A DNA stretch of 25,907 nucleotides from JBBECE01 sp040881985 (GTDB taxonomy: Bacteria > Pseudomonadota > Alphaproteobacteria > Rhizobiales > Devosiaceae): the NCBI GenBank assembly GCA_040881985.1, contig JBBECE010000020.1, positions 1 through 25,907 of the forward strand, given 5' to 3'. Below are positions 7,768 through 14,283 of this stretch, one piece after another (positions within the stretch are counted from its first letter, which is position 1; each line of letters opens with the position of its first letter). The notes beneath the pieces were generated by a model. It saw only the letters and a program-made list of their open reading frames with translations. It did not search any database and was not told the origin of the DNA. Position numbers and translations under genes: made by a program.

Positions 7768-9054
7768 TCAGTTACCCAGGGTATCGTTCCAGTCCGCGGT
7801 AAGACCGTCGAGCGCTTCCTTGGCCGTGCCCGTTCCGTTGGTGATGTACGGGTGCAGACGGTCGTTCATCTGGAACAGCATGTCGGCGAAAACCGGCACC
7901 GCCCAAAAGTCCTTCACGATCACCATCGAGTCGGCGAAGGCCCTGTTGTAGGGCGTGGCGTTGAGGAATTCTTCCGACGCCAGCACCCCTGCATGGCAGG
8001 TATAACCGCCCAGATCGGCCCACTTCTTCTGGACGTCCTCGCGGATGAACCACTCGAGGAATTTATAGGCCTCCTCCTGGTTCTGGCTATAGCTGATGAT
8101 GGAGACGCCCTGGCCGCCGAGCGCCGCATGTTGATCGCCGTTCGGGCCCGGCGGGTTAGCGAAGTAGCCGGTGGTGGCGGCATACGGGTTGGCGGCCGGG
8201 TTGGCGAGCACCGGGAAGAAAGCGAAATAGTTCATCACCATCGCCACCAAGCCTTCCGTATACGCCTGGTTGTTCTCGGCGAAGAACGCCTGGGTCCAGT
8301 TCGGCGGCGTGAAGGTATAGAGTTCGCGGTAGGCTTCGAGCGCGGCGATGTTGTCAGGCGAGTTGACGATACCCTCGACCTTGCCGGTGGCGTAATCCCC
8401 TAGGTCGCCGCCCCAGGTGAAGATTGTCTGCTCGACGCCCATTGCCAGCGCGTCGTAGGAAGTCTGGGTATAGAGCGCGACTCCGTAGCGATTCTCATCG
8501 GGCCGAGTGAAGAACTCGGCGATATCGCGCAGCTGTTTGTAATCCTGCGGTACGCCGAGATCGTAGCCGTACTTGGCCTTGAAGTTGGCCATCTCGGTCG
8601 GATCCTCGAACCAGTCCTTGCGATAGGCCCAGCCGTTGGCGTCGCCCTCGACCGGGATCGACCAGTTCTTCCCATCGTAATTGGAATAGTACTCGACGGT
8701 TGCGGGGACGAAGACGTCGTCGAGATTGTGCTCATCAAAGAACGCCGATAGGTCGACATAGTGACCTCCGGTCGAACCGGCACCGAGCCACTGGCTGTCG
8801 CCGACGACCATGTCGTAGGCGTCACCGTGGGCGTTGAGCTCGGCAAAAGTCTTGGTTTGGAAGTCCGCCCAAGGTGTCGTCTCAACGGTGACGACGACGC
8901 CGGTCTCCTCGGTGTACTGGTTGACCAGCTCCTGGAGATAGTTCGCCGGGTCCCATTCGGCCCAGAAAATAGTGAGCTCCTGCGCCTGGACCGCCGTGCT
9001 GGCGGCAACCGACAGGACGAGCCCCAAGGTCAGGTTTCGTAGGTAATTGCGCAT
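7768..9054 (-). CDS. Periplasmic sugar-binding protein of ABC importer (family 1 type)
   Basis: A 428-residue extracellular solute-binding protein. The N-terminus is a Sec signal peptide: positive residues, then a hydrophobic core, with likely cleavage after AVQA near residue 24. The mature part begins ELTIFWAEWDPANY and follows the MalE-like two-lobe pattern, with tryptophan and aromatic residues typical of sugar sites. The ATG is preceded by a strong GGGAGGAA site. It is the first structural gene of the importer operon, separated from the permeases by a stable hairpin. The ligand is probably a sugar or polyol, given the dehydrogenase and epimerase genes downstream; the sequence does not show which one. 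Confidence 0.92.
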   Translation of the reverse strand: MRNYLRNLTLGLVLSVAASTAVQAQELTIFWAEWDPANYLQELVNQYTEETGVVVTVETTPWADFQTKTFAELNAHGDAYDMVVGDSQWLGAGSTGGHYVDLSAFFDEHNLDDVFVPATVEYYSNYDGKNWSIPVEGDANGWAYRKDWFEDPTEMANFKAKYGYDLGVPQDYKQLRDIAEFFTRPDENRYGVALYTQTSYDALAMGVEQTIFTWGGDLGDYATGKVEGIVNSPDNIAALEAYRELYTFTPPNWTQAFFAENNQAYTEGLVAMVMNYFAFFPVLANPAANPYAATTGYFANPPGPNGDQHAALGGQGVSIISYSQNQEEAYKFLEWFIREDVQKKWADLGGYTCHAGVLASEEFLNATPYNRAFADSMVIVKDFWAVPVFADMLFQMNDRLHPYITNGTGTAKEALDGLTADWNDTLGN

Positions 9055-9192
9055 TTTGGTTCCTCCCTTTTGCGCTATGCGCGGTCACAATCGCGCCCGG
9101 CAAGGCTGCCGAGCCCGAATGGCCGCATTTCAACTCCGCTTTCCACCTTTCAAGAGTGGCTTATTGCGCGGGCGAAATTCGTTACGGCCAAA

Positions 9193-9205
9193 GGCGCTCA
9201 GCGCC
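9193..9205. promoter_or_regulatory. Short palindrome upstream of the importer operon
   Basis: GGCGCT-C-AGCGCC is a perfect 6+1+6 inverted repeat in the 216-bp gap between the TetR-type gene and the binding-protein gene. On the minus strand it could fold as a 5-bp stem with a TGA loop followed by TTT, so it could be a weak terminator for the regulator gene or a protein-binding site. Neither is proven. Confidence 0.3.
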
Positions 9206-9270
9206 CTCGGCAATTGGTCCTCCTCGACGGCATTGGTTGCGGCGCGAGCCGGAGCAATCCGCAGATGCAT

Positions 9271-9942
9271 TCACCGATCCTTGCCTCCACCTGCCGCAGC
9301 GCTCGTGCGTCCGTGTGACTGGTCCAGCGCCGCGGTGACAAGGGCCCGGGCAGCCCACAAAGCCACTGTTTCCAATTCCGCGTCGTCCGCGTTCCACATG
9401 TCCTTCAGCACGATTATTAACTCAATTCCGAACACCAACGCCAGAGACTTGACGAGCCGGTCCATTTCCTTCGCGGAGAGCTGGCCGCGCAACGGCGCCA
9501 TCGCCGACTTCAAAAGTTCGACCCGGTGACCACGGCCGAACTGGGGCTCGTCGCCGAGCGTGCCTGCCTGCCGCTTCGCCCAATGCTCGAGCGAGAGCTT
9601 GAGCGAAGCCCTGAAAGTCGCCTCGAATTCGAGAATGTGGGGCATTGCCATCGTGAGAAGATCGCTCACCCGCTCCGCCGCATCGGTCGAATCCGACGTC
9701 CAGTCGAGGATCGGCCCAAGCGCCTCATCGACAACTGCCTGAATGAGCGCGGCCTGGCTCGGGAAACTGCGATAAGCCGTGGCCCGGGAGACCTGCGCGG
9801 TCTCCGCGACCTCACTCACCGTGGGCGTGACGCCGCTTTGCATCACCCCGATCGCGGTCTTCAGCATCAGCCGCCGGGTGCGGGCGCGGGGGCCCCGTTC
9901 GTTCGCGAGATCCTCGGACGAAAGCTTGCTTGAGACCTGCAT
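9271..9942 (-). CDS. TetR/AcrR family transcriptional regulator
   Basis: A 223-residue regulator. A helix-turn-helix occupies about residues 43-62 (TVSEVAETAQVSRATAYRSF), the typical TetR recognition region. The helical C-terminal ligand-binding domain is divergent, as usual for the family. The start is uncertain: the ATG at 9942 has no clear Shine-Dalgarno, and in-frame starts at 9966 (ATG) and 9978 (TTG) would place the candidate operator inside the gene. It lies upstream of the importer genes on the same strand and diverges from the Tm-1-like gene, so it probably controls both operons and itself. The effector is presumably a pathway metabolite. Confidence 0.88.
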   Translation of the reverse strand: MQVSSKLSSEDLANERGPRARTRRLMLKTAIGVMQSGVTPTVSEVAETAQVSRATAYRSFPSQAALIQAVVDEALGPILDWTSDSTDAAERVSDLLTMAMPHILEFEATFRASLKLSLEHWAKRQAGTLGDEPQFGRGHRVELLKSAMAPLRGQLSAKEMDRLVKSLALVFGIELIIVLKDMWNADDAELETVALWAARALVTAALDQSHGRTSAAAGGGKDR

Positions 9943-9947
9943 GTCAT

Positions 9948-9967
9948 TATGATACGCATATCTCATA
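9948..9967. promoter_or_regulatory. Candidate TetR-type operator in the divergent promoter region
   Basis: TATGATACGCATATCTCATA has outer arms TATGA/TCATA and a near-palindromic core GATACG/CATATC. It sits just upstream of the regulator start and about 100 bp before the divergent Tm-1-like gene. A TATGAT hexamer on the plus strand and CATAAT on the minus strand overlap it and resemble -10 boxes. Size and position suit a TetR operator. Binding is inferred. Confidence 0.45.
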
Positions 9968-10069
9968 CGAGGATGCAATGACCCACTTGCTTGTGGTGCG
10001 TTGACGATCGGCGCGACCGGAACGCCGCCGCGAGCCGCCCTGAAGAGCGGCGCCAGATGGGAGCAGCGA

Positions 10070-11269
10070 GTGGCAGGGCCACGTATCTACGTCGTCGGCA
10101 CAGCGGACACCAAGGGTGCGGAACTGGCGTATTTGCGTGATCGGATAACCGGGCGCGGCGCCAGACCGGTGGTCGTTGATGTCGGCACGCGCGCGCCTAC
10201 CATTGCTGTCGACGTGCCCGCGTCCGTGGTTGTGAAGTACCTGCCCGCCGATGAGAGACGACGTGTGAGCAGCCAAGACCGCGGCGTCGCTGTCGCAGCC
10301 ATGGCCGACGCCTTTGCCCGCTTCATGCCTGCACAGCGCTCATGCCAGGGGATTGTCGCAATTGGCGGCGGCGGCGGCACTTCTATCGCCACGGCGGGGA
10401 TGCGCGCCATGCCCATCGGGCTTCCCAAGATCATGGTCTCGACGTTGGCTTCAGGGGACGTTTCGCCCTATGTGGGCATCGCCGATATCACCATGATGCC
10501 GGCGGTCACCGACCTTGCCGGGCTCAACCGTATCAGCCGCGCCATCCTTGGCAACGCCGCCGAAGCCATCGTCGGCATGGCGGCGCATCCGACCTCCACC
10601 ACGATGAACCGACCCTCGGTGGGAATGACGATGTTCGGGGTCACCACCGAGTGCGTGACCATGATCGTGGGGCTTTTGCCACCCGACCTCGAAGCGGTGG
10701 TATTTCACGCCACCGGAACCGGAGGTCGTACGATGGAGGCGCTGATAGGAAACGGCATGCTGACGTCGGTGATCGACATCACCACCACTGAAATCGCCGA
10801 TCTGCTGGTTGGCGGGGTGCTGGCGGCCGGACAGGACCGCCTCGACGTCATCGCCCGCACCGGTGTGCCCTATGTGGGCTCCGTTGGCGCCCTCGACATG
10901 GTCAATTTCTGGAGCCCGGAGACGGTGCCATCGCGTTTTCACGATCGTCTGTTCCATCATCACAACGCCAATGTGACGCTGATGCGCACAAGCGCAGAGG
11001 AATGCGATCGCATCGGGCAATGGATCGGCGCCAAGCTGAATGCCTGCGCTGGACCAGTTCGGTTCCTGTTGCCCGAAAAGGGGGTGTCGGCGCTGGATAT
11101 CGTCGGCGGCCCGTTCCGCGCCTCGGACGCTGACGAGGCGTTGTTCGAGGCCATCGAACACACCGTTACGCAGACCAGCGAACGCCGGATCGTTCGACTT
11201 CCCCTGCACATCAATGACCGGGAGTTCGCCGAGGCAGCGGTGGCGGCATTCCGCGAAATCAACCCCTGA
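10070..11269 (+). CDS. Tm-1-like ATP-binding protein (UPF0261 family)
   Basis: A 399-residue protein of the Tm-1-like/UPF0261 family. The N-terminus reads PRIYVVGTADTKGAEL, typical of the family, and a glycine-rich loop (AIGGGGGTS, residues 97-105) is the likely nucleotide-binding segment. A second conserved part holds FHATGTGGRTME. The chosen start is a GTG preceded at 6 nt by GGGAG; an upstream TTG would add 23 unconserved residues. The downstream neighbour encodes the TIM-barrel partner. In tomato the resistance protein Tm-1 joins these two parts in one chain, which argues that the bacterial pair works together. The bacterial biochemical role is not firmly established; a catabolic role is inferred from the divergent sugar operon. 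Confidence 0.88.
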   Translation: MAGPRIYVVGTADTKGAELAYLRDRITGRGARPVVVDVGTRAPTIAVDVPASVVVKYLPADERRRVSSQDRGVAVAAMADAFARFMPAQRSCQGIVAIGGGGGTSIATAGMRAMPIGLPKIMVSTLASGDVSPYVGIADITMMPAVTDLAGLNRISRAILGNAAEAIVGMAAHPTSTTMNRPSVGMTMFGVTTECVTMIVGLLPPDLEAVVFHATGTGGRTMEALIGNGMLTSVIDITTTEIADLLVGGVLAAGQDRLDVIARTGVPYVGSVGALDMVNFWSPETVPSRFHDRLFHHHNANVTLMRTSAEECDRIGQWIGAKLNACAGPVRFLLPEKGVSALDIVGGPFRASDADEALFEAIEHTVTQTSERRIVRLPLHINDREFAEAAVAAFREINP

Positions 11270-11294
11270 GATCCGCGCCCGGAAAGGCCCCGAC

Positions 11295-12131
11295 ATGACC
11301 CGTATTCCTCGCGCGAGACTGCTCGACAGGTTCCGTGAAATGGTTGCGCGGGGCGAGCCCATCATCGGCGGCGGCGCGGGCACCGGCATCTCGGCAAGGT
11401 CCGAAGAAGCCGGCGGCATCGACCTGATCATCATTTACAATTCCGGTCGATACCGGATGGCTGGGCGAGGCTCGGCAGCCGGTCTCCTGGCCTATGGAAA
11501 CGCCAACGAGATCGTCAAGGAAATGGCGCTGGAGATTCTGCCGGTGGTCAAGAAGACCCCGGTGCTGGCGGGGGTCAACGGGACCGACCCGTTCGTGCAG
11601 ATACCGCAGTTTCTCGCCGAACTGAAAGCGATGGGCTTTTCCGGGGTTCAGAACTTCCCCACCATCGGGCTATTCGACGGCCGAATGCGCCAGAGTTTCG
11701 AGGAGACGGGCATGGGCTATAACCTGGAAGTCGCCATGATTGCCGAGGCAAACCGGCTCGATCTGCTGACGACGCCCTATGTGTTCACGCCCGAGGAAGC
11801 CCGTGCGATGACCAGCGCAGGAGCCGATATCCTGGTGGCGCACATGGGAGTAACGACGGGCGGCGACATCGGGGCCAAGGCTGCCAAGTCGCTCGACCAG
11901 TGCATCGCCGACGTCGATGCCATCGCCGACGCGGCTCGGTCGGCGCGCGACGACGTGATCGTGCTTTGCCATGGCGGCCCGATTTCGATGCCCAGCGACG
12001 CAGGGTACATTCTGGCGCGCTCGCCCAATTGCCACGGGTTCTACGGGGCGAGCTCGATAGAGAGATTGCCGGTCGAAGACGCAATCCGCACACAGGTAAG
12101 GAAATTCAAGGCGCTGCCGCTTCGCGGCTGA
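11295..12131 (+). CDS. PEP-hydrolase-like TIM-barrel protein (Tm-1 C-terminal half homologue)
   Basis: A 278-residue protein of the phosphoenolpyruvate hydrolase-like TIM-barrel family. Features are a GGGAGTG motif near the N-terminus, a GVQNFPTIGLFDG segment, ETGMGY, VAHMGVTTGGDIGA and the HGGPI stretch near the C-terminus, all placed as in a class I aldolase-like barrel. GGAAAGG lies 7 nt before the ATG, and the gene starts 25 bp after the Tm-1-like gene. The likely role is cleavage or hydrolysis of a small acid or a keto-acid intermediate; the substrate is unproven. It corresponds to the C-terminal domain of tomato Tm-1. Confidence 0.88.
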   Translation: MTRIPRARLLDRFREMVARGEPIIGGGAGTGISARSEEAGGIDLIIIYNSGRYRMAGRGSAAGLLAYGNANEIVKEMALEILPVVKKTPVLAGVNGTDPFVQIPQFLAELKAMGFSGVQNFPTIGLFDGRMRQSFEETGMGYNLEVAMIAEANRLDLLTTPYVFTPEEARAMTSAGADILVAHMGVTTGGDIGAKAAKSLDQCIADVDAIADAARSARDDVIVLCHGGPISMPSDAGYILARSPNCHGFYGASSIERLPVEDAIRTQVRKFKALPLRG

Positions 12132-12142
12132 AGAGGAAAACC

Positions 12143-12559
12143 ATGGCCGATCAAGAACGCAATTTTGTTTACCCCAGGGATGTTAGCGCCTTCGGCTTCG
12201 ACTGGGGCAAGCTGTCGCTGACGGTGGCGCCAGAGGTCAACGGCGCCCGCCGATTGTCGGGAGGAGTAGTCGACCTGCCCAGCGGCAAAGGACATGCCCG
12301 CCATAATCATCCTGGCGCCGAAGAAATCATCTTCGTGATTTCAGGCGAGGGCGAACAAATGGTCGAGGATGAGGCGGGGCATTCGCTGACCCGGAAAGTC
12401 TCTTCTGGATGCACGGTATTCGTGCCGGAAAGCCGGTTTCACTCGACCCTGAACACGGGCGACGGGCCGATGCAGTTGTTCGTGGTCTACTCGCCGGCCG
12501 GACCGGAGCGGATGCTGCGCGAACTGCCCGATTTCAGGCTGCTGCCGCAGGGTGAATAG
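12143..12559 (+). CDS. Single-domain cupin protein
   Basis: A 138-residue cupin. Motif 1 is clear: GHARHNHPGAEEIIFVISGEG, with metal ligands H54, H56 and E60 or E61; motif 2 supplies H100 in PESRFHSTLNTG. Small cupins of this kind act as sugar isomerases, lyases or metal-dependent dioxygenases, or as sensors. The gene lies 11 bp after the TIM-barrel gene, with an AGAGGAAAA site before the ATG, so it is the third gene of the divergent operon and probably handles a product of the same pathway. No specific reaction can be assigned. Confidence 0.88.
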   Translation: MADQERNFVYPRDVSAFGFDWGKLSLTVAPEVNGARRLSGGVVDLPSGKGHARHNHPGAEEIIFVISGEGEQMVEDEAGHSLTRKVSSGCTVFVPESRFHSTLNTGDGPMQLFVVYSPAGPERMLRELPDFRLLPQGE

Positions 12560-12613
12560 CGCGGCGGCCTGCTATACAATTGAAGAACCGACGGCGAACC
12601 GAGGTCATGCCGT

Positions 12614-12904
12614 TCAACGGGGCACGAGATCGATTTCAAGGAATTCGGCAACGTCGCGCACCCAGACGTCCGCTACGAACGCGGCGTGCCTGGGGTGCGA
12701 GTTGTAAGCGTCGTAGGCGCCTTGATCGGCGAATTCCATGGTCAGACCATAGTCAAACTGGTTCTTCGTACTGACCTCGCGATGGGTCCGGAAACTGAGC
12801 ACGCCCGGAATATCACTAAGAACCTGGGCGGCCGCGAAGAACACGGTTTCCTCGATTGGTCCCACCATGCTGTTGAGCCGAAAAACGACCATATGACGTA
12901 TCAT
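12614..12904 (-). CDS. Dabb (stress-responsive A/B barrel) domain protein
   Basis: A 96-residue protein with the dimeric alpha/beta-barrel pattern: MIRHMVVFRLN at the start, a central GVLSFRTHREVS strand, FDYGLTMEF and a terminal HAAFVADVWVRDVAEFLEIDL. Dabb proteins are small homodimers, and many have no defined substrate. The ATG is chosen over an earlier in-frame start because AAGGA lies 8 nt upstream and the family begins at this methionine. It converges on the cupin gene with 54 bp between stops and may belong to the same metabolic locus. Confidence 0.85.
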   Translation of the reverse strand: MIRHMVVFRLNSMVGPIEETVFFAAAQVLSDIPGVLSFRTHREVSTKNQFDYGLTMEFADQGAYDAYNSHPRHAAFVADVWVRDVAEFLEIDLVPR

Positions 12905-12942
12905 GTTAACGCGTCCTTGTTCTGGCGTTTGTAGGTGAACGA

Positions 12943-13581
12943 TTGTGGAAGATCCCAAGACGTGGCCTGCCGGTCGTGTTCGACGGAGTCAAAGTACTGC
13001 AAAGGCGTCGAGCACAGCGCCACTTGGATTTGATTTTCTGGGTTGAGGAGCGCACTCGCTTGATCCCGCGTGGCGATAAACAGAGTTCGAACGACTACGT
13101 GTCGGCTCTCGATGAAGAACTCGTCAATGGCGGAGTAATTGCGCCTCGCAAGCCAGGAGCAAAGATAGCTCATTTTATTCGCGATGAGCCCAAACTATGG
13201 AACAAGCTGGGCCTGCTTAAGCGCGACGGTGCTTTCGTGCAGGCAGGGTTCGCTCGCAAATGTTGGGCAAATGCTGATCCGATCCGGGCAATCTTCAAGG
13301 CGTCCTTCGAGCGTGCGGGACTTTCGAACTTTAATCCCCACTCTTTTCGCAAGACTCTGGTTCGCCACGGATTGGATCTGGGGATAGACGAAGCCGGACT
13401 TGTGGCTTGGTCGCAGAATCTCGGTCACGAAAACATCCACGTGACACTCAAGAGCTACGGGCGGCTCTCCGTGAATCGCCAGCGTGATCTGATCCGAGCG
13501 GCGGCCCACTCGAAGGACGATGACAGGTTGGCGCTTGAGCTGGGCCGGAAGGCGTTGGCCGCGGCAAGGGCCAATAAGTAG
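12943..13581 (+). pseudogene. 5'-truncated tyrosine integrase remnant
   Basis: The open frame encodes 212 residues. From about residue 80 it matches the C-terminal catalytic part of tyrosine recombinases: HSFR with H133 and R136, GH with H162, and the nucleophile Y172 in the WSQNLGHENIHVTLKSYG block. The usual N-terminal core-binding domain and the first catalytic Arg region are missing, and residues 1-79 look unlike an integrase. No good ribosome binding site was seen. It is probably a remnant of the enzyme that inserted the island; activity is unlikely. Confidence 0.75.
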
Positions 13582-13606
13582 ACAAGTGCGGGCTGAGGTG
13601 GCCGCT

Positions 13607-13622
13607 CAAGGTTTTGACCTTG
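13607..13622. repeat. Inverted repeat between convergent integrase remnant and HEPN gene
   Basis: CAAGGT-TTTG-ACCTTG is a perfect 6-bp stem with a 4-nt loop in the 97-bp gap between the two convergent reading frames. There is no T-tract on either strand, so a terminator role is only possible, not shown. Confidence 0.35.
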
Positions 13623-13678
13623 GTGATCTAGTTACACTACGTGTTGTTTGGCTGAACGCTCGAACGCTAGGCAGTCTG

Positions 13679-14176
13679 TTAGTGGCGGCCCACCGGCGCA
13701 AAGGCAAACGCGATGGTCATTCGGTCGCAGTCCGTGGTTTGCATCGCAGCTTCGAACGCGGAGTCAAGAACGAAGAGTCCGGCAGTCATCAGGTCTTTGT
13801 CGCGATCGTCGATGTAGGTTTTTTCGCCGTGGAAGAGGTTGTTTCGCACGCGCCGGACGGCCTCGAGCAGCTGCTGGGCATTCACCGCGACTGCCATTTC
13901 CTCGAAATCGACTTCGCCACCAACTATGACCGTTAGCCTCTTAGGCGGCCTAGTGAAGAAGATCGCCGCCTGCGGGGCGGCCTCAATCTTCTTGAGGAAG
14001 CCGCCCTCATCCAATTTTTCTGCAAACTTGTCCCAGTTAGCAGATGCGGCTTTGCCGATTTCGCCGGCGGCGAAGCCACCGCGCTTTAGCGCAAATTCAA
14101 ACCGCGAGAACGTTGCGAAGAATGTCCGCGCCAACGCTGGGACGTGGTCACCCACGCCAACACGGTAGTCGTTCAT
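13679..14176 (-). CDS. HEPN-domain protein with RNase-type RNNLFH motif
   Basis: A 165-residue, mostly helical protein. The decisive feature is RNNLFH (residues 111-116), an R-N-x3-H motif matching the Rx4-6H active site of HEPN ribonucleases, inside VRRVRNNLFHGEK. The N-terminal helix region (FFATFSRFEFALKRGG) and the C-terminal helix (DKDLMTAGLFVLDSAFEAAM) complete a HEPN-like layout. HEPN RNases cleave tRNA or mRNA in many toxin and abortive-infection systems. The ATG at 14176 has GAGG 5 nt upstream; a GTG two codons earlier lacks one. It lies 107 bp downstream of the OLD-type ATPase gene on the same strand, so both may form one defence operon. Catalytic activity is inferred from the motif only. 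Confidence 0.72.
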   Translation of the reverse strand: MNDYRVGVGDHVPALARTFFATFSRFEFALKRGGFAAGEIGKAASANWDKFAEKLDEGGFLKKIEAAPQAAIFFTRPPKRLTVIVGGEVDFEEMAVAVNAQQLLEAVRRVRNNLFHGEKTYIDDRDKDLMTAGLFVLDSAFEAAMQTTDCDRMTIAFAFAPVGRH

Positions 14177-14242
14177 GCGCACCTCAACTGCAATCCAACC
14201 TGGCCTCCGCGGGGTTGCGAGGAGCGGCGCGATTAGAGCCCG

Positions 14243-14260
14243 GCGCGGTGAATACCGCGC
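14243..14260 (-). promoter_or_regulatory. Hairpin in the ATPase-HEPN intergenic gap
   Basis: A perfect 7-bp inverted repeat, GCGCGGT / ACCGCGC, with a 4-nt loop, begins 23 bp after the ATPase stop. There is no T-run after it. It could be an attenuator tuning expression of the HEPN gene, a 3' stabiliser, or a binding site. Confidence 0.5.
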
Positions 14261-14283
14261 GCGCTAGGCATGATATCGGAGCC

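Noticed and set aside
12891..12904. ATGATACGTCATAT at the Dabb start, close to ATGATACGCATAT in the candidate TetR operator
   Set aside because: It coincides with the conserved coding start MIRHM of the Dabb family, so the likeness is most simply a coincidence. A binding assay could reopen it.
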